A DNA stretch of 64,000 nucleotides from Maribacter caenipelagi. Its GTDB lineage: Bacteria; Bacteroidota; Bacteroidia; Flavobacteriales; Flavobacteriaceae. The stretch is from NCBI RefSeq assembly GCF_004364175.1, contig NZ_SNZW01000014.1:434001-498000 (forward strand). Reading direction: 5' to 3'. Within the stretch, counting starts at the first letter, position 1. Each line of letters begins with the position of its first letter. Of this stretch, positions 44,422 to 54,800 are shown one piece after another. The translations under genes were made by a program, and so were the position numbers. The notes beneath the pieces were generated by a model. The model made no database searches. It was not told the origin of the DNA and worked only from the letters and a program-made list of their open reading frames with translations.

Positions 44422-45627
44422 ATGAACCCGTCTTCCTCTGGTTGGATCGAGAAATATGGTTCGGTGGTTCAAAGGCACCAAAACGCTTTCCCAACTTTTG
44501 AAGCTTTATATGGTACGCTTAAAAAAAGCGGATTTGTATATGGACTAAATTCTGGCATACCAGAATTTATTGAATTGGAACATACGCTTTCTGAAGACGA
44601 AAAGGCAAAAATTAATTTATTACACGCGTTGTTCTTCACCTACAGAATTAAAAGCGGTGATGACTTCGCCAATTTTGTTGAAGAAGTATTTAAATTTTAC
44701 GAAATACTGAAAATTAATAAAACCGGATTCTTTGATAAGTGGTTTACAGGCAGTAAAACATCTGCCAAGCTTGAAAAGTTGATGACTTCTAGAATTTATA
44801 TTGAGGATAATATCATCAGTAAAACCTTTAATAGCCTTATTACCAATTCCCTTCTATTTATAGATGTTTTGCTTTTTAAACATTACTTAAACAACAATTC
44901 TGATTTAAAAGAGAAAGCGGCCGAAATTGAATACTTGGCCATTAATATTACCTACCACGCACTTAGCTCAAAAGAACTTGATAGAACAGATAATAAGCTT
45001 TCTCAGTTATTGGCTTCTTCGTTAACCTATATTAATTGTGCTGAGAGCAATTTTGATGGTTCTTATCGAGATAGACTATTGTTAAACAAAGAAAATTGGG
45101 AAAATCGCTACCTATTGGATATGGCCTGTCTTACCGTTTGGGAAGATCACTCTTTAGATTATACCGAATCTGAGTTTATTTTTGGAATAGGAAAAGATCT
45201 TGGGTTTGACAGAACAATAATCTCAACTTCTATTACGGACGTTACCGAATTCTTTAAACTCAATTTTGATGTCATTCCTTATTTAAAGGAAAAGAACCTA
45301 GCAAAACAATTTTACGATAGTATGGGTAAAATTGTAAAGAAATTGATTCTAAGGAATAGTAAACGCCTGCTTAAAGAGCTTTCGCAAAGTGCAGAGCTAG
45401 TTGGTCTGTTATCAAAATCTACGGTCAGGGATTTAAGTAATGAAGAAAAGAAAAAGGTACAGAATCAACTTTTAGATATTTTTAAAAGTATTCCGTCTTT
45501 GGCTATATTCATATTACCTGGAGGAGCAATTTTGCTACCGATATTTATTAAGTTGATACCGAAATTATTACCGTCTGCCTTTGATGAAAATAGAATTGAC
45601 GAAGAAGAAGACTTATACCGTAAGTAA
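44422..45627 (+). CDS. LETM1-related biofilm-associated protein
   Basis: A 401-residue mostly helical protein. The C-terminal 60-70 residues carry a LETM1-like signature: LSNEEKKKVQNQLLDIFKSI, then a hydrophobic helix and LPSAF before the end (LLPIFIKLIPKLLPSAFDE). Residues 1-330 are alpha-helical with no recognised motif. The name follows the flavobacterial family of this type; in that family a link to biofilm formation is reported, but mechanism is unknown. Standalone gene with its own promoter box. Confidence 0.8.
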   Translation: MNPSSSGWIEKYGSVVQRHQNAFPTFEALYGTLKKSGFVYGLNSGIPEFIELEHTLSEDEKAKINLLHALFFTYRIKSGDDFANFVEEVFKFYEILKINKTGFFDKWFTGSKTSAKLEKLMTSRIYIEDNIISKTFNSLITNSLLFIDVLLFKHYLNNNSDLKEKAAEIEYLAINITYHALSSKELDRTDNKLSQLLASSLTYINCAESNFDGSYRDRLLLNKENWENRYLLDMACLTVWEDHSLDYTESEFIFGIGKDLGFDRTIISTSITDVTEFFKLNFDVIPYLKEKNLAKQFYDSMGKIVKKLILRNSKRLLKELSQSAELVGLLSKSTVRDLSNEEKKKVQNQLLDIFKSIPSLAIFILPGGAILLPIFIKLIPKLLPSAFDENRIDEEEDLYRK

Positions 45628-45651
45628 CTTAATATCAATATTTTAATTATC

Positions 45652-46416
45652 CTACTCTAACCAAAGCTTAAAGTCTTTTACTTTCTCTCTACTGACTATA
45701 ATTTCATGATCAGAATTGTTATTTAGCTTAATCTGCAATCTAGAATTAGTATAAGAAACAATATCTTTAATATGATCTATACTCACGAAAAATTTTCTGC
45801 TTACCCTAAAGAATACTTGAGGTTTCAGTTCATCTTCTAACTGTTCTAAAGTGGTGTCCAATAAATAATTGCGCCCATCTTTTGTTGCCGCGTATGTGCC
45901 TTTGTTTTCGCTATAGAAACACTCCACATCTTCTGAATTGATGATTTTTAAATGCTGCCCAACCTTTGCCGTAAAACGTTTCTTATATTCCCGCTCTAAC
46001 GGATTCACCAATAACTTTTTAATATCATCAAAATCTAAAGCGATCTTGTTAGGCTCACCGGCAGATGCAAACCGTTTTCTGTATTTTTTGACCGCCTGTT
46101 CTAGATCTTCGTCATCTATTGGTTTTAGCAAGTAATCTATACTATTCAATTTAAAAGCTTTTAATGCATACTCATCAAAGGCGGTAGTGAATATAATTGC
46201 ACTATGTACTTCTATGACATCAAAAATCTCAAATGAGAGTCCGTCAGATAATTGAATGTCCAAGAATATTAAATCGGGATGTTCATTCTCTTGAAACCAA
46301 TTAATAGCTTCTTCTACAGAATGCAACATGGTAGAAACGTTTAAATCTAAACTTTCTAACATTCTTCCCAACCGTCTTGCTGCTGGTTTTTCATCTTCAA
46401 TTATAATGGTCTTCAT
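45652..46416 (-). CDS. LytTR response regulator
   Basis: A 254-residue response regulator. Receiver domain (about 1-115): acidic IIEDE near the N-terminus, phosphoacceptor Asp in PDLIFLDIQL, Thr in IIFTTAF and Lys in LLKPID. LytTR DNA-binding domain (about 150-254) with HLKIINSEDVECFYSENKG and ending VSREKVKDFKLWL. It is the last gene of the two-component operon; its kinase is four to five genes upstream (48360-49682). Confidence 0.93.
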   Translation of the reverse strand: MKTIIIEDEKPAARRLGRMLESLDLNVSTMLHSVEEAINWFQENEHPDLIFLDIQLSDGLSFEIFDVIEVHSAIIFTTAFDEYALKAFKLNSIDYLLKPIDDEDLEQAVKKYRKRFASAGEPNKIALDFDDIKKLLVNPLEREYKKRFTAKVGQHLKIINSEDVECFYSENKGTYAATKDGRNYLLDTTLEQLEDELKPQVFFRVSRKFFVSIDHIKDIVSYTNSRLQIKLNNNSDHEIIVSREKVKDFKLWLE

Positions 46417-46451
46417 GGTCTGTATTTATGGTTTTAATAGAATAGTATGCT

Positions 46452-46817
46452 TTAGTCGTTATATAAATCTATGTATTTCTGAATCTTACGCTCTTCCCAT
46501 TTCTTCATGTACCATGAAATATTACCAAAAACAGTAATTCCATGAATAATCAGTATAAGTCCCCAAACAATGGTAGTGCCGTATACATTCCAATTTATCC
46601 AATCTAAAAAATCAGGATTACCGAATGCATCTTTATTCACCAAAATGAAAACGAACTTTTGTCTTAAGAAGTACAAAATGATATTTATTATGAGAAAAAC
46701 TAATACATGATTATAGAAACGCTTTATACTCGCAACTTTTGATTTAGCTCTTTCATACTTAGCATACCTACTGTCTTCTCCATCAAAAAAATTATCGTTT
46801 GCTCGTTCAGTAACCAT
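46452..46817 (-). CDS. 2TM domain protein
   Basis: A 121-residue protein with two transmembrane helices (2TM domain). I choose ATG 46817 (MVTERAND), one base after the stop of the preceding 2TM gene; a frame from ATG 46847 would overlap that gene by 29 bases. The domain follows YERAKSKVASIKRFYNHVL and ends WEERKIQKYIDLY. It is the most divergent of the four stand-alone copies. Confidence 0.83.
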   Translation of the reverse strand: MVTERANDNFFDGEDSRYAKYERAKSKVASIKRFYNHVLVFLIINIILYFLRQKFVFILVNKDAFGNPDFLDWINWNVYGTTIVWGLILIIHGITVFGNISWYMKKWEERKIQKYIDLYND

Positions 46818-46818
46818 A

Positions 46819-47157
46819 CTATCTAAATTTTTCGGCATCTCGTTCATCTTTCTCTACATATTTACTGATTTGACGCTGTTCCCAATCTTTACTAAAAAAA
46901 GGATTATAGCCAAATACTTTAGCTGCATGAAAAGCCAAGCCTATTCCCCAGAAAAACGGAGTAGTTAAAGTACCTATATTAAACAAAGCCTCTGTAAATG
47001 ATGCTCCACCAGACATTATTCCCATTATCGTAATAGTCATTAGAAATAGATTTACCAGTACATAAACAAGTAAATGAATATAAAACCCTTTTAATTCTTT
47101 GACTTTCTTTTGGGCTCTTGCCAATTTATCCGATTGTTCAAATTCGTTTAGTTCCAT
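46819..47157 (-). CDS. 2TM domain protein
   Basis: A 112-residue 2TM domain protein. Features: ARAQKKVKELKGFYIHLLVY, two helices, then FGYNPFFSKDWEQRQISKYV. Its ATG overlaps the 3' end of the next upstream 2TM gene by 10 bases, which indicates translation from a single transcript. Function of 2TM domains is unknown; they occur as single small proteins and at the ends of histidine kinases, suggesting a membrane partner role. Confidence 0.85.
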   Translation of the reverse strand: MELNEFEQSDKLARAQKKVKELKGFYIHLLVYVLVNLFLMTITIMGIMSGGASFTEALFNIGTLTTPFFWGIGLAFHAAKVFGYNPFFSKDWEQRQISKYVEKDERDAEKFR

Positions 47158-47438
47158 CTTCTTGTATTTTCTTCTTGTTGTAAAAACTCTTGTAACTTTC
47201 TTTCTTCCCAGTCTCTGCCCGTAAACGGATTCAAGTTAAAGATTTTATTTGCTTTAAAAAATAAGCTAATGCTTAATCCAAATACTACCCAAAGAAACCA
47301 GGCATTTCTCCATTCATTTAAGTAATAATTGATTGATGCCACTATTAAAATGGTTACGATAGCCGATGCTACTTTACCATAAAATTTTCTGATTTCTTCA
47401 ACTCTTGCTTTTGCTCTTGTATATTTTGTGTTTTCCAT
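47148..47438 (-). CDS. 2TM domain protein
   Basis: A 96-residue 2TM domain protein: YTRAKARVEEIRKFYGKV, two hydrophobic helices (about 25-42 and 48-64), FNLNPFTGRDWEERKLQEFL. The 3' end overlaps the downstream 2TM gene. It is separated by 18 bases from the upstream 2TM gene and so is in the same operon. Confidence 0.86.
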   Translation of the reverse strand: MENTKYTRAKARVEEIRKFYGKVASAIVTILIVASINYYLNEWRNAWFLWVVFGLSISLFFKANKIFNLNPFTGRDWEERKLQEFLQQEENTRRWN

Positions 47439-47456
47439 GATCTTTAGTCTTTTAGG

Positions 47457-47741
47457 TTATGATTCTTGCATGAATTCTTTGATCTTACGCTCTTCCCAAT
47501 TCTTACCGAACAAAGGGTTATATCCAAAGGCATAAAGTCCGTTCATCACTAACCCGAACCCCCAGCCTATTGCCGGAAAAATGAACCAAAGAAAACTTGT
47601 TGTATTATAATTGATATATGCCAAAAATGGGATTACAATACAGTATGCCAATAAATTGCCGTAGAAGCTTTTTATAGCTTGTACTTTTTCTTTTGCTTTT
47701 TCGTATTTATAATTTCTGTCGTTCGTTAAATTTGTTTCCAT
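47457..47741 (-). CDS. 2TM domain protein, closest to the kinase C-terminus
   Basis: A 94-residue 2TM domain protein. YEKAKEKVQAIKSFYGNLLA, the two helices and FGYNPLFGKNWEERKIKEFM are very similar to the C-terminal domain of the sensor kinase (FPAIGWG is identical in both). This suggests one copied domain, fused in one case and free in the other. The upstream gap of about 140 bases to the pyridoxamine-oxidase-like gene may hold a promoter, but none is clear. Confidence 0.88.
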   Translation of the reverse strand: METNLTNDRNYKYEKAKEKVQAIKSFYGNLLAYCIVIPFLAYINYNTTSFLWFIFPAIGWGFGLVMNGLYAFGYNPLFGKNWEERKIKEFMQES

Positions 47742-47884
47742 CTTTTAAAGTTTTAGGTGATTACTATTTTATTTCTATACTTCAAATTTCGGCAGATCGT
47801 ACAGGTTTTGAAAAAATGAAATACCCAGTTGTAATTTTTTACGACTGAATTGTAGAAAGCCGTATTTGCAAGAGCTAAATCACT

Positions 47885-48337
47885 TTAAAAACCATAGGAT
47901 TTCTTAGCACTTTCAATTTGCTCTTGATCTGTTGTATTAGAATACAGTAGATATTTAGGCGCAATAATTGGCTTAGCACTAGTAACGGTAATCTTGGTAA
48001 TTGTAGCAAACGGAAAATTTCCTTTTGTAAGTACAAGAAGTACTTTTTCCATGCTAGAGAAGTCTGAAGACGATTTCTCTATAATTTCAGCCTTACCTTT
48101 CAATTGAAATCCTTTTTGCTTTAAAATATCTATAAAACTTATACAAACATTTTTGTTCGCTCTTATATTCTGAACCGTTTGTGGTGATGCTATATTTGCT
48201 ACTATAATCGTATCGTCTCCAAAACAACCGAATATCTCTTTGGGTGATACATTAGGCATGTTATGGGAGGAAGATGTTGCCAACCAACACAATACACTAT
48301 CGCTTATAGATGCTGTTATCTCTTTTGTTAGCTTCAT
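47885..48337 (-). CDS. Pyridoxamine 5'-phosphate oxidase-like protein
   Basis: A 150-residue split-barrel protein: SVLCWLATSSSHNMPNVSPKEIF, then KNVCISFIDILKQKGFQLKG. The family binds flavin or haem; the reaction is unknown. It lies 22 bases after the kinase gene and before the stand-alone 2TM genes, so it is part of the two-component operon. Confidence 0.82.
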   Translation of the reverse strand: MKLTKEITASISDSVLCWLATSSSHNMPNVSPKEIFGCFGDDTIIVANIASPQTVQNIRANKNVCISFIDILKQKGFQLKGKAEIIEKSSSDFSSMEKVLLVLTKGNFPFATITKITVTSAKPIIAPKYLLYSNTTDQEQIESAKKSYGF

Positions 48338-48359
48338 AGTGTTTCCATTTAAAATTCAT

Positions 48360-49682
48360 TTAAAAGTTTTCTCTCTCCATGAATTCCTTTATTTTTCTTT
48401 CTTCCCAGCCTTTGCCAAATAACGGATTATAACCATATGCCTTTAAACCGTGGGCAATTAAGCCAATTCCCCAACCAATGGCAGGGAAAATAACCCAAAC
48501 AAAACTTGTCGTCGTAAAATTGATATACGCGAGTACGGGTATAACAATACAATAGGAAGTAAGGTTACCATAGAAACCTTTAATTAGCTCTACACGCTCT
48601 TTTGCTTTCTCATAACGCTTGGCACTTATATGTGAGGCTTGGGTTTCTCGAAATGAAATTGTATTTGTCAACATAGGTAAACGTACTTTGAATTCTTTAG
48701 CGGTCTTAAAAATCTGCATTTCCTTTTTGGTAAGAATGGCATAGCGCTGACGAATATTTTGTAATCCTACACCACTACTCTTTTTAACTACTTGTTTTTC
48801 TTGCAAGTTGTTAACTACATACAAATACCCGTCTTCTTCATATATTTTAATATGTAATGGTTTTGAAGAGGTTACCACATTGTGCTTCACCGCATTCTCT
48901 AATAATAATTGTAACGATAGCGGTACAATTTTAGCCTCGGGATCAGTAGCCTCATCAGGAATTTCAAATACGATACTATCTTCAAAACGCATTTTTAAAA
49001 GTCGCACATAGGTTCGGGCAAACTTAAGTTCCTCATCTACCGAAATTAGATTTTTACTCTTCTGCTCCAATACATACCTATACACTTTAGATAAAGATGT
49101 AGTAAATTTTTGCGCCTGCATAGGATCTTCTTCAATTAGACTGGTAAGCACGTTGAGACTATTAAAAAGAAAGTGAGGGTCTAACTGGTTTTTTAAAGCA
49201 TCGAACTTTGCAGATGCCGAACCAGCAATAATTTTTTGTTCTTTTACCTTGGTATCTTGTAATGCTTTGTAGAAGTAAAATGCATGTAAAAATAGCGAAA
49301 CCACTAGCGTAATGGCTAAAGCATATATGTAATATTCTAATTTTTCGTTTGCTATAAAATGCTCAAAACTATCGCCGAACATTACAACCTCGATAAACCA
49401 CCTTACCACACCAAAGGCAATAACGGTCAACACTACAGACCCTATAGCGCCGTACCACAATCGTTTTTGAGTCTGCTTTTCCCAACTATATATATTTGAT
49501 ATAAAATCATTGTAATAGGCATTTACACATGTAAGCACGAAAGAATATATAAAACTTATTCCCGCAAATTGTAATATTCTATACAGTGTTATATTCTCGA
49601 AATCAGAAAACAGCAAATTAAAAATCACCATAACTAATGTTATGATAATACTTGCTCTTAAAACCTTTAAAAAACTACCCAT
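48360..49682 (-). CDS. LytS-type sensor kinase fused to a 2TM domain
   Basis: A 440-residue histidine kinase. The N-terminus has four helices (about 8-130); the dimerisation/His motif is QLDPHFLFNSLNVL (about 168), the ATP-binding part has LLLENAVKHN and GVGLQNIRQRY. Residues 350-440 form a 2TM domain like the small proteins in the same operon (AKERVELIKGFYGN ... GYNPLFGKGWEERKIKEFM). The downstream LytTR regulator is its probable partner. Signal is unknown; location is the inner membrane. Confidence 0.92.
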   Translation of the reverse strand: MGSFLKVLRASIIITLVMVIFNLLFSDFENITLYRILQFAGISFIYSFVLTCVNAYYNDFISNIYSWEKQTQKRLWYGAIGSVVLTVIAFGVVRWFIEVVMFGDSFEHFIANEKLEYYIYALAITLVVSLFLHAFYFYKALQDTKVKEQKIIAGSASAKFDALKNQLDPHFLFNSLNVLTSLIEEDPMQAQKFTTSLSKVYRYVLEQKSKNLISVDEELKFARTYVRLLKMRFEDSIVFEIPDEATDPEAKIVPLSLQLLLENAVKHNVVTSSKPLHIKIYEEDGYLYVVNNLQEKQVVKKSSGVGLQNIRQRYAILTKKEMQIFKTAKEFKVRLPMLTNTISFRETQASHISAKRYEKAKERVELIKGFYGNLTSYCIVIPVLAYINFTTTSFVWVIFPAIGWGIGLIAHGLKAYGYNPLFGKGWEERKIKEFMERENF

Positions 49683-49802
49683 GCGCTTAAAGCTTTACTG
49701 TTCTGCTTTCAATTCTTTAAAATTAGGGATTTCCTGTTAGAACTATAATTCTTTCTTAAGTTGCCCTATTAAACAGCAAACTTGAGGGCTTTTGAATTAA
49801 AT

Positions 49803-49853
49803 AAAAAAAATTACAGTCCGAATTGTCGATTAAGACTTCCGAACTGTAATTTT
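49803..49853 (-). terminator. Terminator of the isomerase/oxidoreductase operon
   Basis: On the minus strand AAAATTACAGT (49843-49853 complement) pairs with ACTGTAATTTT (49807-49817 complement) over a 25-base loop, followed by T-run (complement of 49803-49810). It lies 23 bases after the stop of the Gfo/Idh gene. Confidence 0.8.
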
Positions 49854-49875
49854 ACATGTAAAGGTCGATATAGTT

Positions 49876-51006
49876 CTAATTAGTAAATGTGAAATCGGGC
49901 AGCTTTATGATTTCCCCTTTTTTCATCGCAGACTCGTGAGATAGTATACCCACACACGTAATATTTGCCGATTGCTTTGCATTTGGGTAAGGCGAAGTGC
50001 CATTTACTAACCCGTCGACAAAGGCATGTACTAAATGTGGGTGCGAACCACCGTGCCCTGCACCTTGGGTAAATGACAAATGTTGATTATCGCCTTCGTC
50101 ATATACACCATGTGTTGTAAACCCTTGAATTTCTTTAGGCAGCAATTTTGCAAAATCGGGACATTCAACTTCCTCTGGTATTTCTGGTTCTGGTTTCTTA
50201 GCGGTATGTACTACCAAAGGTTTCCCCTCTATTATGGGCCATTCAACAGATTTCTTTGAACCATAAACCTCAAAACTTTCTCTGTATTGGCGGGCCACAT
50301 CAAACAACGAACGATAAACTTGAGCGCTTAAATCTGAGTTCCTAAATTTTATATGAGTAGTCTCTACGGCGTATGGTGAATTGTATTCTTTAATCAACTC
50401 TTCACGAATGGTACCCGATCCAAAGCAAGAAACATATTCCGCCTCGTTTTGGGTCAACCCTAAAACCGGACCAACACAATGAGTCGCATAGTGCATTGGC
50501 GGCAACCCTGGCCAATAATTAGGCCAACCGTCCATATCTTGTTGATGGCTTGCCTTTAAAAATTGAACTTTACCTAACTCTCCATTATCATAAAGCTCTT
50601 TCATGTATAGAAACTCCCTAGCATACACCACGGTTTCCATCATCATATAGGTAAGTCCCGTTTTCTGGGTTAGCTCAACAATTTCTCTGCACTCCTCTAC
50701 CGTTGTTGCCATAGGCACGGTACACGCTACATGTTTACCTGCTTTTAATGCCTTTATAGATTGTTCCCCATGATTCGGAATCGGAGTATTTATATGAACT
50801 GCATCTATTTCATCATCTTTTAATAATTCTTCATAGGATGTATATCTCTTAGAAATATTAAAAGCATCTGCAATTTCATTTAATTTATCTTCATTACGTT
50901 GACAAACTGCAACCAACTCAGCATTGGGATGTTTTTTATAAATAGGGATGAATTCTGCCCCAAACCCTAAACCTACAATAGCTATTTTTATTTTCATCTC
51001 GCTCAT
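49876..51006 (-). CDS. Gfo/Idh/MocA family oxidoreductase
   Basis: A dehydrogenase of the Gfo/Idh/MocA superfamily: IAIVGLGFGAEFI (NAD-binding, near residue 10), then the EKP-like segment as AGKHVACTVPMATT (the usual Lys is replaced by Thr-Val), and catalytic-domain HYATHCVGPV. I choose ATG 51006 (MSEMKIKIAIVG, 376 residues); the frame also opens at TTG 51021, which overlaps the upstream stop (TTGA). It probably oxidises a sugar or inositol-type substrate made available by the isomerase and dehydrogenase genes of this operon. Confidence 0.87.
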   Translation of the reverse strand: MSEMKIKIAIVGLGFGAEFIPIYKKHPNAELVAVCQRNEDKLNEIADAFNISKRYTSYEELLKDDEIDAVHINTPIPNHGEQSIKALKAGKHVACTVPMATTVEECREIVELTQKTGLTYMMMETVVYAREFLYMKELYDNGELGKVQFLKASHQQDMDGWPNYWPGLPPMHYATHCVGPVLGLTQNEAEYVSCFGSGTIREELIKEYNSPYAVETTHIKFRNSDLSAQVYRSLFDVARQYRESFEVYGSKKSVEWPIIEGKPLVVHTAKKPEPEIPEEVECPDFAKLLPKEIQGFTTHGVYDEGDNQHLSFTQGAGHGGSHPHLVHAFVDGLVNGTSPYPNAKQSANITCVGILSHESAMKKGEIIKLPDFTFTN

Positions 51007-51017
51007 TTTTAATGTTT

Positions 51018-51878
51018 TCAATCGTTAAACGTTTGTTTCAAAAATTGTAGCCCTTGCGATGCAAATTCATCTTGGCTATTGGCCATAGTTTTCCAAATAC
51101 ACACCGCAGCCGCTAACTCTTTAATTTCTGGTGTAAAGCTTTCTATGACCAATGCGCCATTATAGTTTATATCTTGAAGTCCTAGTTTAAAATCGTTCCA
51201 TGGGGTGAGTCCCGTACCTGGTACTCCCCTGTGATTTTCAGAAACTTGAAGATGTATCAGTTTATCACCAACCATATTTATTGCTTTGCGGATATTTTTC
51301 TCTTCAATAGTCATGTGAAATCCGTCTAAAGCCACTCTTGCCGCATTATGATTGATATCCGTAACCAAACGCATAACATCTTCAGCTGTATTGATCATAT
51401 CAGATTCGAACCTATTCAAAGGCTCCAACCCTATGCACAAGCCATGGGCATAAGCCATATTGCAAACTTTTTTAAGATTGGACACTGCTAAATCCCATTC
51501 CTTCTTGCGTTGTTCCGACGAAACCAAACGGGCTTTTCCTACCGCTGAATACATTGGGCCTGCAAAGAACTTTACACCTAATTCATTGCATAAGTCAAAA
51601 CATTGTTCTAGATACTTAAAACACTGTAAGTGGACTTTTTCATCTTCATGCGTAAGGTCTTTAGTTGGACCAAATGCACCACAAACAGATACCATTAAAC
51701 CGTTATCATCAAGCGCTTTATTAATCATTTTTCCATCGATCAACAAGGGGTCTTCTACAGGTATTTCAACCAAGTCATAACCCAATGCCTTTATCTTTGG
51801 AAACAATGCTATACTTTTTGTGGTAAAAGGTGATTGCCATAACCATGTACTTACACCAAAATCTATCTTATTCTTCAT
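51018..51878 (-). CDS. Sugar phosphate isomerase/epimerase (AP-endonuclease 2-like TIM barrel)
   Basis: A 286-residue TIM-barrel isomerase: FGVSTWLWQSPFTTKSI at the start, GLCIGLEPLNRFESDMINTAED, VRVALDGFHM-like strand (VALDGFHMTIEE) and HLQVSENHRGVPGTG, the metal-binding face of the xylose-isomerase-like family. It probably interconverts keto- and aldo-sugars or a 3-keto sugar. It is 14 bases after the large ThuA-dehydrogenase gene and directly precedes the oxidoreductase gene, so it belongs to one operon. Confidence 0.88.
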   Translation of the reverse strand: MKNKIDFGVSTWLWQSPFTTKSIALFPKIKALGYDLVEIPVEDPLLIDGKMINKALDDNGLMVSVCGAFGPTKDLTHEDEKVHLQCFKYLEQCFDLCNELGVKFFAGPMYSAVGKARLVSSEQRKKEWDLAVSNLKKVCNMAYAHGLCIGLEPLNRFESDMINTAEDVMRLVTDINHNAARVALDGFHMTIEEKNIRKAINMVGDKLIHLQVSENHRGVPGTGLTPWNDFKLGLQDINYNGALVIESFTPEIKELAAAVCIWKTMANSQDEFASQGLQFLKQTFND

Positions 51879-51892
51879 GTAATTACTCTCAG

Positions 51893-54800
51893 TTATTCAA
51901 CAATCATTACACCTTGCATAATTCTCCAATGCCCAGGAAACGTACATATAAATGGGTATTCGCCTGGTATGCTCGGCGCCTTGAACTTAAGCGAATATGT
52001 TTGATCAGGATTTAAAATGGGTGTTGCAAAAAGCACATCGCTCGTTTGTGGCACATAATTAAGCTCTGCCGCATTTGGGTCTGCCGCCATTTTATCTGCT
52101 GCTTTACCTACCGCCTCTTTTTTGCCCGGTTTTGTGATGATCAAATTATGCTGCATAAAATCAGGATTCTGCAATACCAGTTCCACTTGCTCGCCAGCTT
52201 TGACCGTAAACTGGGTAACATCGAACTTCATTTCATTTGTTATTGTTTTGATCTTAATTACTTTGACATCGCTTACTTTATCGGTAACTACAGCACCTAA
52301 ATTTTCTGATTTATCGCCATAATATTTGGTCAAAAGTGCTACCATATCGAAAATGGTGGCAGATTTTTCCTCTTGATCGGTAAAGTTCTTTTCTACCTTA
52401 TACTTCCAAGTACCATGAATCCTTACCATCGATTCACCAGCTTTTATATGCATCTGCCAAAAATTACCATAAATACCACCTTCGCCACCAGTATCTTCGA
52501 CCCTAATAGCAATTGTATTTTTACCTGGTTTTAGCACACCATCAGGAATTTCGTAATTTCTATTAGAACTAAAGCTAGATGCCATACTACCAACCTCAAC
52601 GCCGTTTATATAGGTAATATCAGAATCATCGATCGGACCTAACGATATCGTGCTACCCTTTACCATATTTGCAGGTATTGTGACCTCTCTTCTAAACCAA
52701 ATAATACCGTCCATGTCTAACCCGGCATCTTCAATGAATTGCGGAATCTCCATAGTTTGCCAATCGCTATCATCGTAATTCGCGGTACTCATATTCATGT
52801 TTGTTTCTACCGGTAATTCATAATCAGGATTCGCCTTATGAAATGCTTCTAAAAATCCGTTCATATGTATAGTAGCGTTTGCATATAAAGCTCTGTATAA
52901 CCATGAATCATTTAATACGGTATCATCTTGGGCTAGTTCATACAACAGATTCCCTACCTTCTTAGAAGATGGTCTTTCTGTAAAATATAGTAGCGCCGCC
53001 AGTTGTACGCTAGGATCTCTATCGTTCAGCATATTTGCCTTGAACAAAGCTGCATCTGTATCATTATTTCTTGGCAACATTTGAATAGCCGCTTTTCTTA
53101 GTGCTGCTGCCTTATGATATAAAGCTCCCTTAATTACATTATGGGTATTACTATCAAAATCTAACCCATCTAGACCATGGATTGCCCAAATAGCGTGCAA
53201 AGCAGCATTGTTTAAACCACTTTCATCTATCTGTTTTGCATTTACCAACTTATAGAGATCGTCTAAAACATCGTCTTCTCCTCTTTCTACTAAAAGTCGT
53301 TGTGCGGTTAACCTCCAAAATTGATTATTACTACTTAAAGCTTCTAATAACCCCTCTGAATCGTCTTTTGATAATTGTACAGGTTCATACTCGTAATCAT
53401 CTTTTGGTACTACGCGCCAAATTCTACCATGACCTTTATCCCTAAGCGGATTCACATAAGCATTACCTTCTCCATTCTCTGCATTATAACCTCCATTGTC
53501 TTCATTTGGTGTTGGGTTATGCTGAACTATAAAATTATACCAATCAGCCACCCAAACCGCACCATCAGGACCCGTTTTTGCGTCTACAGGTGAACTCCAT
53601 TCATCTGATGATGCAAATAGATTACCTGCATCTTCCTCGGCATATCCTGAACCCTCTTTCACTATTCTCGCTTGGTGTACCAAACCACCAGTAGGTTCAC
53701 ACACAAATGCTACTTTATTCCAATACGATTGTGGGTAGGCTCTTGCGGTATAAAAATGATGCCCCGCAGCTGCTGTGAAACCTCCAAAAACATCTACCTG
53801 TCTTACATTAGGCGTAATTGGCTGCATATAATAATGCCCATCTATTTTAGCACTACCGTCAGCACCTATACCTTTTACTCCTTCTAAATTTTTATTGGGT
53901 ATAGCCACAAACACACTATGTGTATTATTTGCGGTAGATGCGAAAATGGCGTTGTCTTCTGTAATACCTAAGCCCCAAGTATTATTACTGGTATTTGTTA
54001 AAACTTCAAATGTTTCTTGCTTCGGATTGAATCGATATACATTCTGATTGAACTTTAAATCTTGACCAAAGGCATTTCCCTCAAATCCTGAATAACCTAC
54101 TACACCATATAAATCGTTATCTATACCATATTGTAAATTTGAAGGACCTGCGTGCGTATCAAAAGTTCCCCACCCGTCAATTAAAATTTCTTTAAGGTCA
54201 GCCTTATCATCACCATCGGTATCTTTTAAGAAAATAAAATGTGGAGCCTGAGAAACCACTATTCCACCATCATAAAAAACGAAACTTGTAGGTATGTTCA
54301 GTTTTTCTGCAAAGACAGTAACCTTATCTGCTTTACCGTCACCATCAGTATCTTCTAAGATTTTCACCTTATCGTCACCAATACTATTGTCATTACGAAC
54401 CGTGTTGGGGTAATCTACTGTTTCAATGACCCAGAGTCTTCCCTTTTCATCCCAATTCATTGCAATGGGATTAATGATATCTGGCTCTGAAGCAAATAAC
54501 TGAACATCGAACCCTGCCGGTACTTGTATTAATTTCTGTGATTCTTCGGGAGACAGTGGTAGTTGAAATTTTGGTGCTGGATCACGTTTTTCATAATTGG
54601 GTATATTCGCTCTCTCTTCATATTTAAGGGTCGGTATATCTTTGATAAAGGCTTCCCAGTTTTTCTTCACCTTATCATCTACTGCCCATAAAATTCCAGA
54701 TTTAATTAGCTCTTGAAAACCTTTATTATTCCAAGTGCGCTCATCATGACCATAGGCTGTATAGAAAACTTTGCCTTCCCCAACTTCTTTGACCCAGGTC

